Part shown: piece by piece, positions 33,703-47,300 of the stretch
How the letters are laid out: each line of letters starts with the position of its first letter
How positions within the stretch are numbered: position 1 is the first letter of the stretch
Source: Litoditis marina
Lineage: Eukaryota > Nematoda > Chromadorea > Rhabditida > Rhabditidae
Direction: 5' to 3'
Length of the DNA: 64,000 nt
NCBI GenBank assembly: GCA_964036275.1
Contig: OZ038433.1
Coordinates: 14,010,957-14,074,956 of the forward strand
Notes under the pieces: generated by a model
Databases searched by the model: none
Seen by the model: only the letters and a program-made list of their open reading frames with translations
What the model was told of the DNA's origin: nothing
Position numbers and translations under genes: made by a program

Positions 33703-33854
33703 GCGTTTCTCAATGTCACGAACTCCTCGCTGCGCCGTATCTAGTACGGGTTTGTCGGTTGCGCAACTGTCTCGTTCTGCTGCTGTCTGCGCTCTCCACA
33801 TCTCGTCTCAAATCAGTTGAATTGCGATCTCGCGGTGAAGGCTATATTATTTGA

Positions 33855-34340
33855 ACGGGTTTTTTTCGGTTACCGATTTTCATGTTACCCCAGTAAGTAA
33901 CCAGTTGATAACCTGAAATGAAACCCGGTTATAGTCTTTTCCATTCCTACTGAGACTCCTACAGTAGGATTTCAAAACTTTCAAGCCGTTTGGCTCACTT
34001 ACTTTTGATCGGAGAACTTGATGATTCTCGTACCTCATTCTCCTTCTCAGGTAGAGTAAATATACGAGAGCATTTTTCATGAACTATATTTTCAGCTTTA
34101 CAACAGCCTTCGGAAAGTTTGTAAGGTTACTGTAGGAGTCTCAGTAGGAATGGTGTGAACTATACCCTCTATCTAATACAATACTATTTTTTTACCGTTT
34201 GGTTTATAAAGGTAACCAAATCTGGCGTTTAGGTTACTTCCATGTTACCTACTCATGTTATCTCAGAAGACGAAATAACGATTTTTCGGTAACGAGTAAC
34301 CCTTTTTTCAGGTTACCTCACAGGTAACCGATAAGTATTT
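33855..34340. repeat. GGTTACC family 2 element split by a family 12 insertion
   Basis: Family 2 sequence is broken at about 33935 by a TIR element (33940-34166) and resumes with GGTAACC words to 34.34 kb. Confidence 0.65.
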
Positions 34341-34699
34341 ACCACAATATATTCACCGCAAAATTGTAATCAAAAACTGGATTCTGAATTCACTGGATTA
34401 TGACCCCCTTTAAAGAAGCTTAGCTACCCTCTCAGCGTGATATTATAAAGATTAAGTGATACATCCGATGCTTGGAATAAGATTTTCATTACTTTAAGGG
34501 GAAAATGTGGTTTTGAGCAATGTTTTCGGATTTTACGTCAAACGACGAAATAAGCCTGCCTACGCTTTCTACGACATCTCATTTTTCGAGAAGAAAAACA
34601 GTTTGAGCGAAATGCTTACGTAAATGGTCATGGAATGATGGCTATTTGGTGAAAGTGAATAGTCTTCTTTAAACTTTTTACAACAACACAGATGACATC

Positions 34700-34882
34700 A
34701 AACATTATATAGGGCATGCCAATTTTATAAATTGCTGTCTCTCGCAGGAATCGAACCTGCGAGCAAAAGATTCGTAGGCCAGGCGGGGACAAGCAAGCGT
34801 TGGAATCGGAGACACATGTCCGTGCACAGCGAAAATTGAGGTATACAGTATCCTCCCGCTTTTCCGTTGGCGACGACTATAC
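34700..34882 (-). mobile_element. tRNA-derived SINE-like element, family A
   Basis: Inverted copy: CGCAGGTTCGATTCCTGCGAG on the minus strand and AAAGCGGGAGGATACTGTAT near the other end. The A-box half is poorly kept. Confidence 0.6.
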
Positions 34883-34992
34883 TGTTAGTCAATTGCAAAG
34901 TCACGTGAAACATGTAAAACACAGCAGAACTCAGAAACGTACAATGACACATAGCAAAATTCCCCACTAGAATGCTTAGTTCGTGACTATTC
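34870..34992. repeat. repeat family 6 copy, inverted
   Basis: CACGTGAAACATGTAAAACACAGCAGAA is the reverse of the family core. Confidence 0.65.
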
Positions 34993-35301
34993 AATTTACT
35001 TCTAGTTTATAAAGTTTTCGGAGAACTTTAATCTGTCTGACGAATAGAACAGTCAAACCTAGTAAACTTCAATTCCTATGGTTCGCTTCAAAACTGCAAA
35101 TGTTGGTCTCAGAAGAGGTATAGGAAACTTCACCCCGGGAGCTTAATTTTTCAGTTTACCCAATAGTCGCCCGGATGCCTAATTAGTTCATTGCTGAGTA
35201 CAGAAAAATCAAGAACTATAATTGATTCTTGGTATTGAAACTGCAAGAAATTCCACCTGCAGTCTTGGTTTGTGATGTGTAAGAATGTCGAAACACGAGA
35301 G

Positions 35302-35545
35302 GAGTATATAGTCTGTTCCACCCACTTATAACCTTCTACAGTAATCTGCTATCTCTTCCAGGTCAAAGTTTGGTATATTAGCGTATCCAGAAATCCTCAA
35401 AATCTTCATAGTGCCTTTTTCATGTTTACTACTACTGACACTGAAAATTTAAAACAAAAGTAATGACTTTTTCATTAAAAAACACCCCCTTGAATAATTG
35501 ACGGATTACTGTAGGAGTACATCGATTGGTGAAACAGACTTTACG
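35302..35545. repeat. TIR repeat family 4 copy
   Basis: AGTCTGTTCCACCCACTTATAACC to GTACATCGATTGGTGAAACAGACT. Confidence 0.65.
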
Positions 35546-36239
35546 GAAAAAGGGAATGCGCACTTCAAAAGTAACTAATTGAAAATAATAAATTGAGAAA
35601 GAAATATAGATGAGAAGTTGAAAAAGCTTAGAATGCACCTAGTGTACTGTGCACAGTTCGGGAAAACCAGTGATTACCAAATTATGCTCTTTTTTCCCTT
35701 TTTTCTTTTTTTTTTCTGTCGATTTCCGATCTTTTTTTCCGTTTTGGATGTTTTCGTACCCCGCTGTCATATTGTTGATTATTTTCTTGTGTATAGCACA
35801 TGAATAAATAAATCAAACCTATCTAGTGTTTCCTCCAACGATTGATATTCGAGGCAACTTTTCGAATTTCTCCAAATTTGATCTCCGCTCAAATATTTTC
35901 ACAACTGTCGGATCTTTGTCCACTGAATGTTTACTCGATGAACATTCTTCAAGAAATCCGATTTATCCTTGAATTTCGTACATTTGACGCACTTTGCGAG
36001 ACAAATCTCAAAATCTGGGCTTAAAGTCTGTCTTCAGTGAGGGTGTACTCTACAGTCACCAAACAAGCCATAGAACAGACGGAATGGAGTGCATTTACGA
36101 TAATTGCAGAGAAAAACTTTATTTTTTTGCGAGAAGTACGTGAAAAAGTGACTAACTTTCATTTGGAGCGCATTTGAAACAGAACATGGCTTATACTGGT
36201 ATAGTCTCAATCACTTTCATGTGAACCAAACAATGAGGC

Positions 36240-36372
36240 TGTATACTGTTACTGAATTGCACGATCACGTGAAACATGTTGAACACAGCAGAAATCAGAA
36301 TTGTACAATGACAAAGTGCACGATGCCTCATTAGAATGCTAACTTTACGTGACTATTCCATTTACTTCCAGT
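36240..36372. repeat. repeat family 6 copy, inverted
   Basis: CACGTGAAACATGTTGAACACAGCAGAA core. Confidence 0.65.
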
Positions 36373-36399
36373 ATATTCCTGACCATTCTCATCAAAATC

Positions 36400-36530
36400 T
36401 GCGGCATACGCTGTTCCTCTGCTATTCCATCCAGCCGGGATACGTGTGTCGCGAAATAGTACGCGAGGCGAGAGACGCAGGCTGGGATAAAGGTGGCGGC
36501 ATGTTCTAGCACGCATAGCTACAACTAAAT
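36400..36530. repeat. degenerate repeat family 7 copy
   Basis: GAGACGCAGGCTGGGATAAAGGTGG and GTTCTAGCACGCATAG are shared with the 7.0 kb copy. Confidence 0.55.
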
Positions 36531-36654
36531 TGTTACGCGCACAGTGCTATAGAATCGTTTTACACTAGCGAGAAGTTTGAGGTTTCAATGGAAGTATTCT
36601 ACACGCAACCAACAAGGACGGTTCACGCTTTCCCAGCCCTAGCCTATACGAAAG

Positions 36655-36880
36655 TTTGCCCCATTCCCACTGAGACTTGGCAGCGTGCCATTGAATATTC
36701 CAGTCAATTTTTCACCACTTCGTGGTTTTTCAAAAAACTGCAAACTTCGGTCAGCGCTTGTTCAGTTTCATGAGAGCACGTAAACAGAAAATGTCTTTAG
36801 AAATCTCATGTTTTCTCTGAGAAATAGACATCCAAAAACCTTGGCACGATGTCAATGGGTCTCAGTGAGAATGAAAGGAA
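36655..36880. repeat. TIR element related to family 12
   Basis: CCCATTCCCACTGAGACTTGG and the inverted GTCTCAGTGAGAATGAAAGG; resembles 22.78-23.03 kb. Confidence 0.6.
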
Positions 36881-36889
36881 CTATACGCG

Positions 36890-37132
36890 TATATAGTCCG
36901 TTTCACGCACTTATAACCCTCCACAGTAATCTACTCGAACTTCCAAGTCAGCGTTAGATAGTTTTATGTTTCTAGAATGACTTTAAAATTTGCTATTGTG
37001 TTTTCTACCTTTACTTCTACGAACTCTGGAAGTTTGAAACCAAAATAATAATCTGTTCATTAGAAAAAAAAACCTCCTGAATAATTTGAAGATTACTGTA
37101 GAAGGACATTGATTGGTGAAACGAACTATACG
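36890..37132. repeat. TIR repeat family 4 copy
   Basis: TATAGTCCGTTTCACGCACTT to GACATTGATTGGTGAAACGAACTATA. Confidence 0.65.
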
Positions 37133-37159
37133 ATGTACACATATACCGCTGTGTGTGTA

Positions 37160-37299
37160 GCTGGATGCTGAAGTATGGTGTGCGTCGCGACCAAACTACA
37201 AATCGAATTTGGTCACTACCTAATAAATGTGAAGCTCTTCTTAGGAATATCGTTGAACTACGGAAGAATATTCAAGAAAGAAAGGAAATGAAAGGGGTA
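37160..37299 (+). CDS. unassigned exon-like open segment
   Basis: Between TGTGTGTGTAG and GTACGT lies an open segment of 46 codons that includes LPNKCEALLRNIVELRKNIQ and ERKEMKG, an amphipathic, possibly coiled-coil stretch. I find no certain partner exons and no family match by eye. Confidence 0.22.
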
Positions 37300-37599
37300 C
37301 GTTTCGCCTCTACCCAATCGTCGAGGTGCAGTTCTACGTAATGGGCTGGTATATGAACTATGGACAAAGCGTCATTGTCGATATTTTTATCCAGATGTAC
37401 TTATAGTTAGCTTAGTGGGATTAGGCTGTCGAGACCTTCACCATATCGTTATAGAAAAAAGTAGTCTGCGTGAGGTTGTTTGAGGCTTTTATACTATGGA
37501 TGTTTGGTTCGAGTTCAACATTGTAACAAAGTGAGTCCAAGGCGAGACCTTTTCTGGGTTCCAGAGCATTTATTGTTCACATTTCGATCTCATGCATGT

Positions 37600-37735
37600 T
37601 GGTACATAATGACTGAATAGTCACATGAAGTTAGCATTCTATTGAGGAATCGTGCACTTTGTCATTGCACGTTTCTGAGTTCTGCTGTGTTTAACATTTT
37701 TCAGTGACTGTGCAACTTGACTAATAGTATATTTT
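37600..37735. repeat. repeat family 6 copy
   Basis: AATCGTGCACTTTGTCATTGCACGTTTCTGAG core. Confidence 0.7.
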
Positions 37736-37739
37736 GTGA

Positions 37740-39560
37740 GATCAAACGGAAATTCCAGTAGTCAATTTCTGAGATGGCGATGCTTTTATCATATTTCTAA
37801 CTCTGCAAACCAGATTGCAAATGAAGTTTTTGCAAGTAGAAAAAAGGGAATCAAGACAAGACAAGGAAGTATTTGTACCTGTTACCCTATTCCAGAATTC
37901 TCACACTCCCATCTAAATTTAGATCAGAGTGTCGTTTTAATGATTATTATTGTGTTATGATCAGTGTGCTATCTCACAACGTAGTGGTTAGATCCCACGC
38001 TATTCGATCATTTCGGGTTAAATGGCGATGTTTTGCGCTAAACAACTAATATAGAGCAAAACAGTCATTTAGGAACTTCTAGTTTTACTGGAGGAAGTAT
38101 TCGTGAAGTTTTAGGAGAGTTACGAAATTTATAACGAAACGAAATAAGTTAGAAACTCTGTGAACCACAATTATACAGTTTCGTCTTGAACAAAAGAGAA
38201 CAAGAAGAAATAAATCGATGAATACCGTGTGTTCAAGTAACGTTTCTAACTCCGAAAGTCTAACGAAACTATTATAATGATAAAATACACATATTTCTCA
38301 CGCTGTGACCGAATCTCTGCAAAATATTTGAACAAAATATCATCAACTTTTACATGAATATACGTCTGAGAAAACCTGACAAAACAACAGACGTAGCGAC
38401 GATTGCTAGCGAAAATACCGGAAATAAAAACCTTAACGTGACAAACTATTCGGCCAGCCAAGTAGACGGTATTTATAATTAATTGAACGTGATATTGAAC
38501 AGTTCTGAACCTTCTATAACTTGTAGGTTACAATTGCTTGTATTTTCCGAACTAAAATGAAATTCAGTTATTCCTTTTTTAGTTCTAGAGCTTGAAATTA
38601 CCTTCGCCGAGGTCTTTATAGTATGTGCTATGATTATCTTTTTTCAGGGAAACATTTCCGGAATATTGCCGAGAAATTTCGTTGATTCTTGCCCGAGTTC
38701 CTTTGTTTCTAATGAGGGTTTCCGTTAGGTACACCCTTACTGAAGTGTAATAGGATAATCTCTTTGTTCTTTAAGGTTGAAAAGGGTTCTGTGTTGCCAC
38801 AGATTAGGTACGAACGAGTAGGAAGTATAGTCGTCGCCACTTTTACGTGGAGTGGTGTACGGTAGAATTTACAGATCAAAGTGGGTATATAATAAGATTT
38901 TTCGGCACACCTTCAACGGGGAAACTCATACGGACACGTTTTCGAATTTACTTGGAATGAATTCAAATGATGATTGCAAATATATCTTTTCCTTTCCAGT
39001 ATATGGTAGTACATCGAAATAAATGTCACATCGAACCCATTTAATAAACACTAAAACTTTTTGGCAAAGCACTTTTCACACTTTTCCCGCGGATGTGATC
39101 TCATCTACCGTTTTTGATACTAAAATAACATCTAAACGTAATCGAACACTCAGTTAGACACTAGAAGGCTCATTGAAAAGTCGTTTTCAAACTGTTTTCG
39201 CTGAAGTGTGATTAAAACTGTTTACGGTCCCAACTCTAGCTCACTACTACCTCATTAATCCTCCCCCCCCCCTCTCTAAAGGTGTAAAAACCTTAAATTA
39301 AACCTTAATTTAACTTCAATATATATTATACTCTTCTTTGATTCATTCATTCATAATAACTCTATTCTTGTTAAATGTCTGCTTGTTGAATATCGCATTA
39401 GTTTTAACTAGTATAGATAGTATATATCATGTATTCATTCATAACTAACTTTATTCTTGTAAACTTCATCTTGGTTACCCTATTTCTGTTGAATATCTCA
39501 TTAATCCCCCCCCCCCCCCTTCTCTAAAAGGGGCGGAGTTGGGGGGTGGAGTTTGGTTTG
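37740..39560. other. region upstream of the receptor gene without a recognised gene
   Basis: AT-rich, with two C-rich runs (39266-39276 and 39506-39518) and a fragment resembling SINE family A at 38826-38880. A frame at 37.79-37.92 kb (IANEVFASRKKGIKTR) looks faintly coding but has no support. Confidence 0.35.
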
Positions 39561-39572
39561 TCAGACCAAGAA

Positions 39573-42500
39573 ATGAGCTGCCCAAGACCGCTTGATGGCG
39601 ATTCCAGCACTATTCACAGGTATAGTCTACAATTTTTTCACGTCTCATGTTACAGTATACCAGTTTGTTACAGTATGATTGTAGTGAACTGGAAACTAGC
39701 TTCATAGCCTTGTGTGAGATATTCACATTTCCAAGCTGTTTTAAACTTGAAGTTTTCATTAAACCGACACCTTTCGGTGTAGATATCAAATATTTGCGTT
39801 TTGTCATGGTAGTATTCCAGTTCGAGCGCGTGATTCACGTTTTGTCTTCACGTGAGACATTTCACTTTTTACGTAAACCTTTCACATGTCACCTCAATGT
39901 TTCCCAACCTCTCCCTCCTGCCAGTTCCCTCCTAGAGACACGTGTCACGTGTTTCACGTCAAAGTTTCACGTGCTTCTCATTTCTTTCCTAACACACCCC
40001 TTCTTTCAGTTTCCTGCTCGAACTACGTGAGAACGTGTCTCGTCACGTGTCGTCACAGGATCCGTTCCGTGTCCTGAACAACGAGAGTCTACCCTGCATG
40101 TGTTTCGATCAGGACAATTTCGCGCGAACGCACTTCAATGTTTCTATCCAGGTATAAAGACATTTTTTTAGTTTTTTCTTATTTTTGTGTAATCTTAAGT
40201 AAAGTTATATTGTAATCTTTCTAAATGTAGAACAATATTGTGTAATCTAAAGTGAACAATGTAAAAATTTCTTACTTTAGTATAATCAACATCGCGACGG
40301 GAATGACTAAATATATGAAATAAATACATATGTAATATAATTAAATATATGATATAAATAAATATGTAAAATGTTTAGTGCCAGCCTTTCCCGCTGGTGC
40401 ACCCCATATGGGTGCAATTATTCTACATCGTCCTATTTACTACCACCATACTTGTGGCGCTGATTGGAAACTTCACTGTCATGTGGTAGGTCAAACTCTT
40501 TCTTTCTCTACTTCTCTCTCTATCTCTATCTCTCTCCCTATCTCGTCTTCCATAGTTCTCTTCCTTCCCTTTTCTTTTTCTATTTCTATCTGTTTCTCTC
40601 TCTACTTCTACCTATATCTCCCCTTCCATTCCTCTTTCTTCCTCTCTTTCTCTCTCTCTATATATATCTCTCTCTCTACCTCTCTCCCTCTCTCCCTCTA
40701 TCTCTCTCTCTGAGTCATTCTCCCACTTCTTAACTTCGTACTTTTCTGACGTTGACTATAGAATCTCAGTCCTTAATCCATCTGAATTGCGCCATCCTTT
40801 TCGAAAAAAAAAGCTCATGAATGAGATTTATCCTTGAGAACTAAAAAATACTATTGTTTAAAATATCTTATTTAATGAAGTAAAATGTTTTAATATACCT
40901 CATCTAGAAGTTGAGACGAATGTGTCATTCTGCTACTTGTTTACCCTGGTTCTTGTGATAAACACATTCTGTCGAAGTCAAATCATGTCACGTAGAGAGT
41001 GTTCATTCTCTCTCAATCTCTATTTCTCACAGTTCACTCTTCCTCTCTCTCTTCCCCCCCCTCTCTTTCTCTCTCCCTCTGCATCTCTCTCTCTCTCTTC
41101 TCTACCTGTCTCTCTCTCTCTCCTCTCTCTGTCTCTCTCTATTTTCCCTTCATTCCAATCCAAACTTCCTACGTATATCGTAGTTGCATGTTCGCGTGTT
41201 GTCCGAATTCTATTCGAATAATAGTTTTCTTTCCTTTGAACTAATTGTAGTTTGGCCCGTTTACTGACCGGGAAGTTCAAAGTTAGGTCACTTTTTGAGA
41301 GTCAAAGAGCGAAACCATCATTGTTAGGAGAGAAGAATGCTTAGTATCAATAAAAAAAATGTTTTCCGAGTAACATAGGTAATATGAGCATAGTACGTGG
41401 CACCGTTACGTCTAGGAATGTTACAGTAACCCGATCAATCCGTTCGAGACCCAAATTTCTGATTCATAGCTAAAAGTGAAGGCTTGAATAGAACATTGCA
41501 TACTGACAAAACCTCTTATAAACGTAATCACCCATATTACGTGACAGTGTTACGTCTAGGAATGCTACAGTAACCCAAAGTCAATCCATTCAAGACCCAT
41601 TTCTCCCTGATTCAGGATCGTGCTCCGCCACCGCACGATGCGAACGATCACCAACTACTTCCTTCTGAATCTGGCCATCGCCGACGCTTCCATCTCCATC
41701 TTCAACACGGGATTCTCGTGGACCTACAACTTCTACTATCAGTGGATGTGAGTAGATCAAACGTTTGAAGTTGGTTGAAGAAGGCCGGAAACAAATTCAA
41801 AATAATCAAATATAGTACCAGTTTTATCTAGAAACACCACATACTTTATGGATATGGGTAGATCAAAACTTTGGATTGGTTAAAGGAGACCAGAAAGAAT
41901 CTAGATTCTTTCGAAGAAAAAAGACAGGAGTTATAGGAAATGATCAAATATAGTTGTAATTTGACCTAGAAACACTACATATGGGTTTGGGTAGATCAAA
42001 ACTTTGATTGGTTAAAGGAGACGGGGATGAAGTTTTTCGCTTCGTTACCCGTCTAACGACTCTAACGACTCTAACGACTCTAACGTTACTAAAGGCTTGC
42101 ACTCAATACTCTCGTCTCACCAAACTTGAGTGAATGTGTGTAAAATTCACGCAAAAACACGCAGTAAAACGTGTATTAATCACGAGAAAAACTCTTGTGA
42201 GAAAAAAGTTCGTAGGATCAAGAGGTTTCAGTGATACGACTTTTACTTAATATAGGAGGGATTAACAAAAAAAACGGAACACGTTTTTCACCGAACGCAC
42301 ACGTGTTTGTGATAAGTTGTGCTCATCCTTCTAAATAAGGGATTTTGGATTAAATAAAAAATTATGACACTTTCCTAGTTTGGCCATTGTGCTCTGACAT
42401 ACGTATAGTGGATAAGCAACTCCCAATCTATCAGAAAATACACAGCGAAAGTTTTGACACGCTCTTACAAGGTCCAAACTACATTTGGCTTTTCACTTAC

Positions 42501-42787
42501 ACACGAGAACTTGAAGCTACCGTAACCTTATGAAATGTTCGCTAATTGCTGATTGGTTGTTTTTGAGGGTTGGTTAATGTTGCATTCTCATGACTTGTTG
42601 TGAAAATAGAGAAATAGGAAAGTTGTAGTATTATTTAATTGATAGGTGTTTGGTTTTCTGTGTTTTCATTAGAAATGCGCGAGAAAAGACTACTTAACAT
42701 GGTGTTTGGACATGTTTTTCGGATAGGGGAAGATTGTCGAGTATCGTGTATCTAATCAGTATTCATTCGAAAACAGAGAGAGGGAGA

Positions 42788-42819
<32 letters not shown>

Positions 42820-44259
42820 GGGGAGAGGGGAGAGAGAGAGAGAGGGGAGAGAGGGACAGAGGGACAGAGGGAGAGAGGGAGCGAAGGAGAGAGAGAGTAT
42901 ATAATTTCCATTTTGATCACTGGTAAAGTGACATCACTCTCTTAACCTAATAAAAATCGGAACTAGTAAATCTCACGTTTTAGTATTAGGTAAAATAACT
43001 TCGTACATATTTCATTACGCGGCAACGTTTGTAGTACAAGTAGCGTTCTATGGAGTTTTAATGACAGAAATTATAAATAGATGGGTTCTTCACCTATACT
43101 TTTGATAGAGATTAAGTTGAGTTACTCGTAAAGTTAAAGTATCTTCTTTGAACTTCAAGTATCACCTCACTTCTACTTATACTATACGTACCAGATTTTG
43201 GTTCATGGAAAACAAGTTTAAAACTTATCGAGAAAAGAATTACCCGATTTTTTTTCAACTCTTCGCTTTGATCGACCAATAGTTTTCAGTACAATTAGAT
43301 CAAAACTTATTGAAAAGTTTTAAACGTTTTAAATCTCAAAAGTTTTTCCCCAACCTTTTCTTCGCTCTTTTTGGGGGAGTAATTTGGAGGCGTTTTGAAC
43401 GGGAGACATAAGTCATTAATGGCAGAAGTTTTTTCGTTCTTGAAAAGACAATTACCGATTTGTCATTAAAATAAACGGCAGGGGGCTTATGAGAAATGAC
43501 CAAATCATAGTTGTACTTTGATCTCAAAACACGTTCTCGAATGTAGATCAAAAACATACGAGATTGAACTACAATACGACGGTATAAGGCACTTACCGTA
43601 TACTAGAAGTACATTGACTAGTCACATATAGTTAGAATTCTAATGAGGAATGGTGCACTTTGTCCTTGCACGTTTCTGAGTTCTGCTGTGTTTAACATGT
43701 TTCACGTGACTGTACGATTTACTAATAGTATAGTTTCTATGTTTGAATAGAGTGGAGGTTTGGGAAATTAAAACTTGAACTTGAAATTCCCAAGGGTTTA
43801 GTTTCAATACTTTTTAATGGTTGTTATGTATTTAGTAAAATCAAATAGCTTGAGATCAGAAGCTCACAAGCTATTTTGCAGTATTCGCGTGCAGCCTACT
43901 ATACAATAAAAGTAGTTTCCCTGCAACAGCTTTTTGTTTTATGTAACACGATTAGAGTACATAAGTGGGATTAACTATGAAAACTAGGGTTTTCTAATCT
44001 CAAAGTTTATTTCGAGGTCAGAAAAATCTAGAAGACGTCATTTAGCATCTATCTTCATTCTCCTAGTAGGAAATGAGTTGGGGATTTATGTGTTGGGCAT
44101 AGGGGGCTGCCTCGCAGTTTAGAGAAAAGGGCTGCCGAACAGCCTGGGGTTACTGTAGAAATGGAACGTTTTGACTAAACATGGAATAGATTCAACCTAA
44201 AATGATCTTAAATTTTCCATTAGGATTAAGAGTACATTTAGCTAAACTGTTACCTAAAG

Positions 44260-44340
<81 letters not shown>

Positions 44341-47300
44341 CTCTCTCTCCTTCCTAGTTGCCCTTTCCTCTCTCAATCCTGCAGCTATATTAGGATAACT
44401 TATTTTCCATCTCTCAAATAATATTATCTTCCGAGTAGACTTAATTACATATTCTTTCCTCCATAGTTCCGCCTCCTTTCGAAAGTTTATCAAAACAGAA
44501 AAGATTTCTGAAGTTTGAAACCGAAAACAAGTATACTACTAGTAGAATATATTATTATGTGGAACGTGTAAACACATCAGAATTTATAAACACGTTTGAA
44601 CTTTCAGTTAATTTCTAGTATAAGAGGGTAGAGATGGTATGAAGTGTGAAACATGGAAACACAGCAGAATTAAGGCACATGTTTTCCCAAGTACTACGTG
44701 ATTACTCATTTAACAACTAGTATAATGTAGGGATTGTGTGAATGTTTAATCAAATATTCTATTCGAAATCAATTCGAAATACCAAATAAGTTGGCAGTTT
44801 CATTAGAGAAACAGGTGAATTTCTAATGGAAATGCTTAGTTTGACATTCCGTTGTAAGGAAAAGAGAGTATATTGTAGTTAGGTGTTTGAGGGATTGACT
44901 TGACTGGACTTGACCAAGTTGCAACTCAAGTTGTTTGACGAACTTACGTGACGTGGATCGAGTTGATAAAGAACTTGAAACTTACTACTTGTGACTATGT
45001 AAAGTTTTACATGGTACTTTGAGAGGTTCGGAATTGAAATAAGGACGATTATGTGGTACAATCGCAACGCTTCAGTCCTTTAAACTGCAATACATTTTTC
45101 AATTGCAGTTTAAAGGACCGTTGACACGAGATTGGTCCACAGAATCGTCCTACTTTAAAACGTGAAAAATTAAAGTTTTCCAAACTTTTTTCTATTGACG
45201 TAGGAGATTCCAAAAACTGTGCTCTCATGAATATTCTGGAACACCTTGCGTGCTCAAGGTGCTCAAATCAGATTTCAAAGATTACAACAAACTGCTGGAA
45301 CTTATAAAGGATTCATGAAACATTCACGTAATATAACGTTTTTAGTGAGTGGCGCAGTGATTGTAGTACACTTATTTCTAAAACACTCACGCGCTCTAAC
45401 CTTTTGCGTCCCGGGCATACTGGTACGTACACTAACACTACGATTTATAAGGTTAAAGCAGAAGAAAACATCTGGAAACAGAACAATATGCCATTATGTT
45501 TGTAAGTCTAAGTAGTTTTATAATCAAATTAACGTTGTTTTCTTTCAGATTCGGTCTTTTCTACTGCCGGGTGAACAATTTGATGGGAATCACTCCGATC
45601 TGCGCCAGCGTTTTCACAATGATTGTGATGAGTATCGATCGGTTAGTCGACTTTTCACTAGTATCACGTGAAAGTCACGTGAAACCAATATTTCCTCCAA
45701 AATAATGTTCAAGGAACACAATCAACCACTTACTTTAATGGAAACTTCTTGGTACGAGAAATACGCACAAAACCCACGTGTATCACGTGAAAATCACTTT
45801 CGATCCCAAAACTTGAACCCGTACCGTTAATATGTAGGCTTCTTTACTACCACTAACTACTATGTATTACATTATCGATTAGTCCCAATTATCGATTGAT
45901 AATATCGATTGCTTCTTCCAGATACCGCGCGATCGTGTATCCGCTGCGACGTCGCGTGAGTCGCCGCGCGACCGGAATAGTCATTGGTTCCGTGTGGATT
46001 CTGGCCATTCTGTGTGGTCTTCCGTCTTTCTTCATGGCAAAGGTAGGTCAAATGTCATAAATCGATAGTGTACATCCCCGTGTTCAAACTAGCAACTACA
46101 AAAGCTTCAAAACGATTGCATCCTTGTAAAAAGTGTCCACGAACTAGTTTTGAGTTAGTTGACCGTGACAATTCTAGAATTGAAGTTGAACTATAAAGAT
46201 TCTTCAAACGGAACAGATGTCTGTACCCAGCTTCTCCAAGATTACTGTAATTGAAAATGACTAATTTTCCAGGTGGAAACCACGTATTTTTTCGACGGCG
46301 AAACCTCTTTCGAGCATACTGTTTGCATGTCTGACAACTACGCGGAGGGGGGCGAGAAGTGGGCTCAGATGTAAGTTCAAAGGGGAAATTCGGGGGGGGG
46401 GGCTATACTATAACGTCACCTTAGTGTGGAACTTTTCTACTCTGAAGTTGAAAACCTAGTTGTTTATCAAGGTTCGCTCACCAAATTGGTCACTAGTTGA
46501 TATCAAGTTGTGAAACCAAAGTTTGGTCTGTCTTAACCTCGATTCACACTTTGGGTTTTCGACGAACCTCGGTGAATTACGCGGTTTTTAACTTCAGAGT
46601 ACACCTTTGACTCAGTGTTACGTAGTCAATATCCATCCAATAACACGAATTCCATAACTTCACCTAGGTGTTGGGAAACTCGAATTCGAGGTGGGGGGTT
46701 ATACTACAACTTCTACTCTGGATTAGGTGGAGAACATCGAATGAGGGGGGGGGGGGGACTGTACCACAACTTCAGCTCAGTGCTAGGTATAAAAGCTCGG
46801 GATCAAAGATGGCGGGGGGGGGGTAATTCTACCACTTTCTCTAATCTCGAATTGCCGAGACGTGAGGAACAAGCAAGTACATCATGATATCTGTCACTTC
46901 CTCACACCGTCTCAGACTTATGAGATGTTTATGGGAAAAGGTGCGCTGGTTGGTGAAAACACTATGAATTATTCCTGCCATAATTATATAGATATCAGCC
47001 AACTTGGTCATCTAGACACGTATTTAATAACAGAGGAACAGAAATACACTGACATTTTAGGGGAAAAGGCGATGACGAAACTAATCCGATGAGAAAAGGG
47101 GGAGAAGAGTCGAAACATTTGAATAGAAGGGCATCTATACTAGAAGTTAATTGAATAGTCACGTAAACTTATCAATCTAATGAAGAATCGTGCACTTTGT
47201 CATTGCACGTTTCTGAGTTCTGCTGTGTTCAACATGTTTCACGTGACTATTCAATTGCCTAACAGTATATGTGCGTATGTTAGAACATCCCGGTACCCCC

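Noticed and set aside
44254..44493. Open frame encoding an Arg-Glu repeat protein
   Set aside because: It is the translation of a CT/GA microsatellite. The same applies to frames at 40.38-40.73, 40.92-41.28, 52.1-52.56 and 52.87-53.19 kb.
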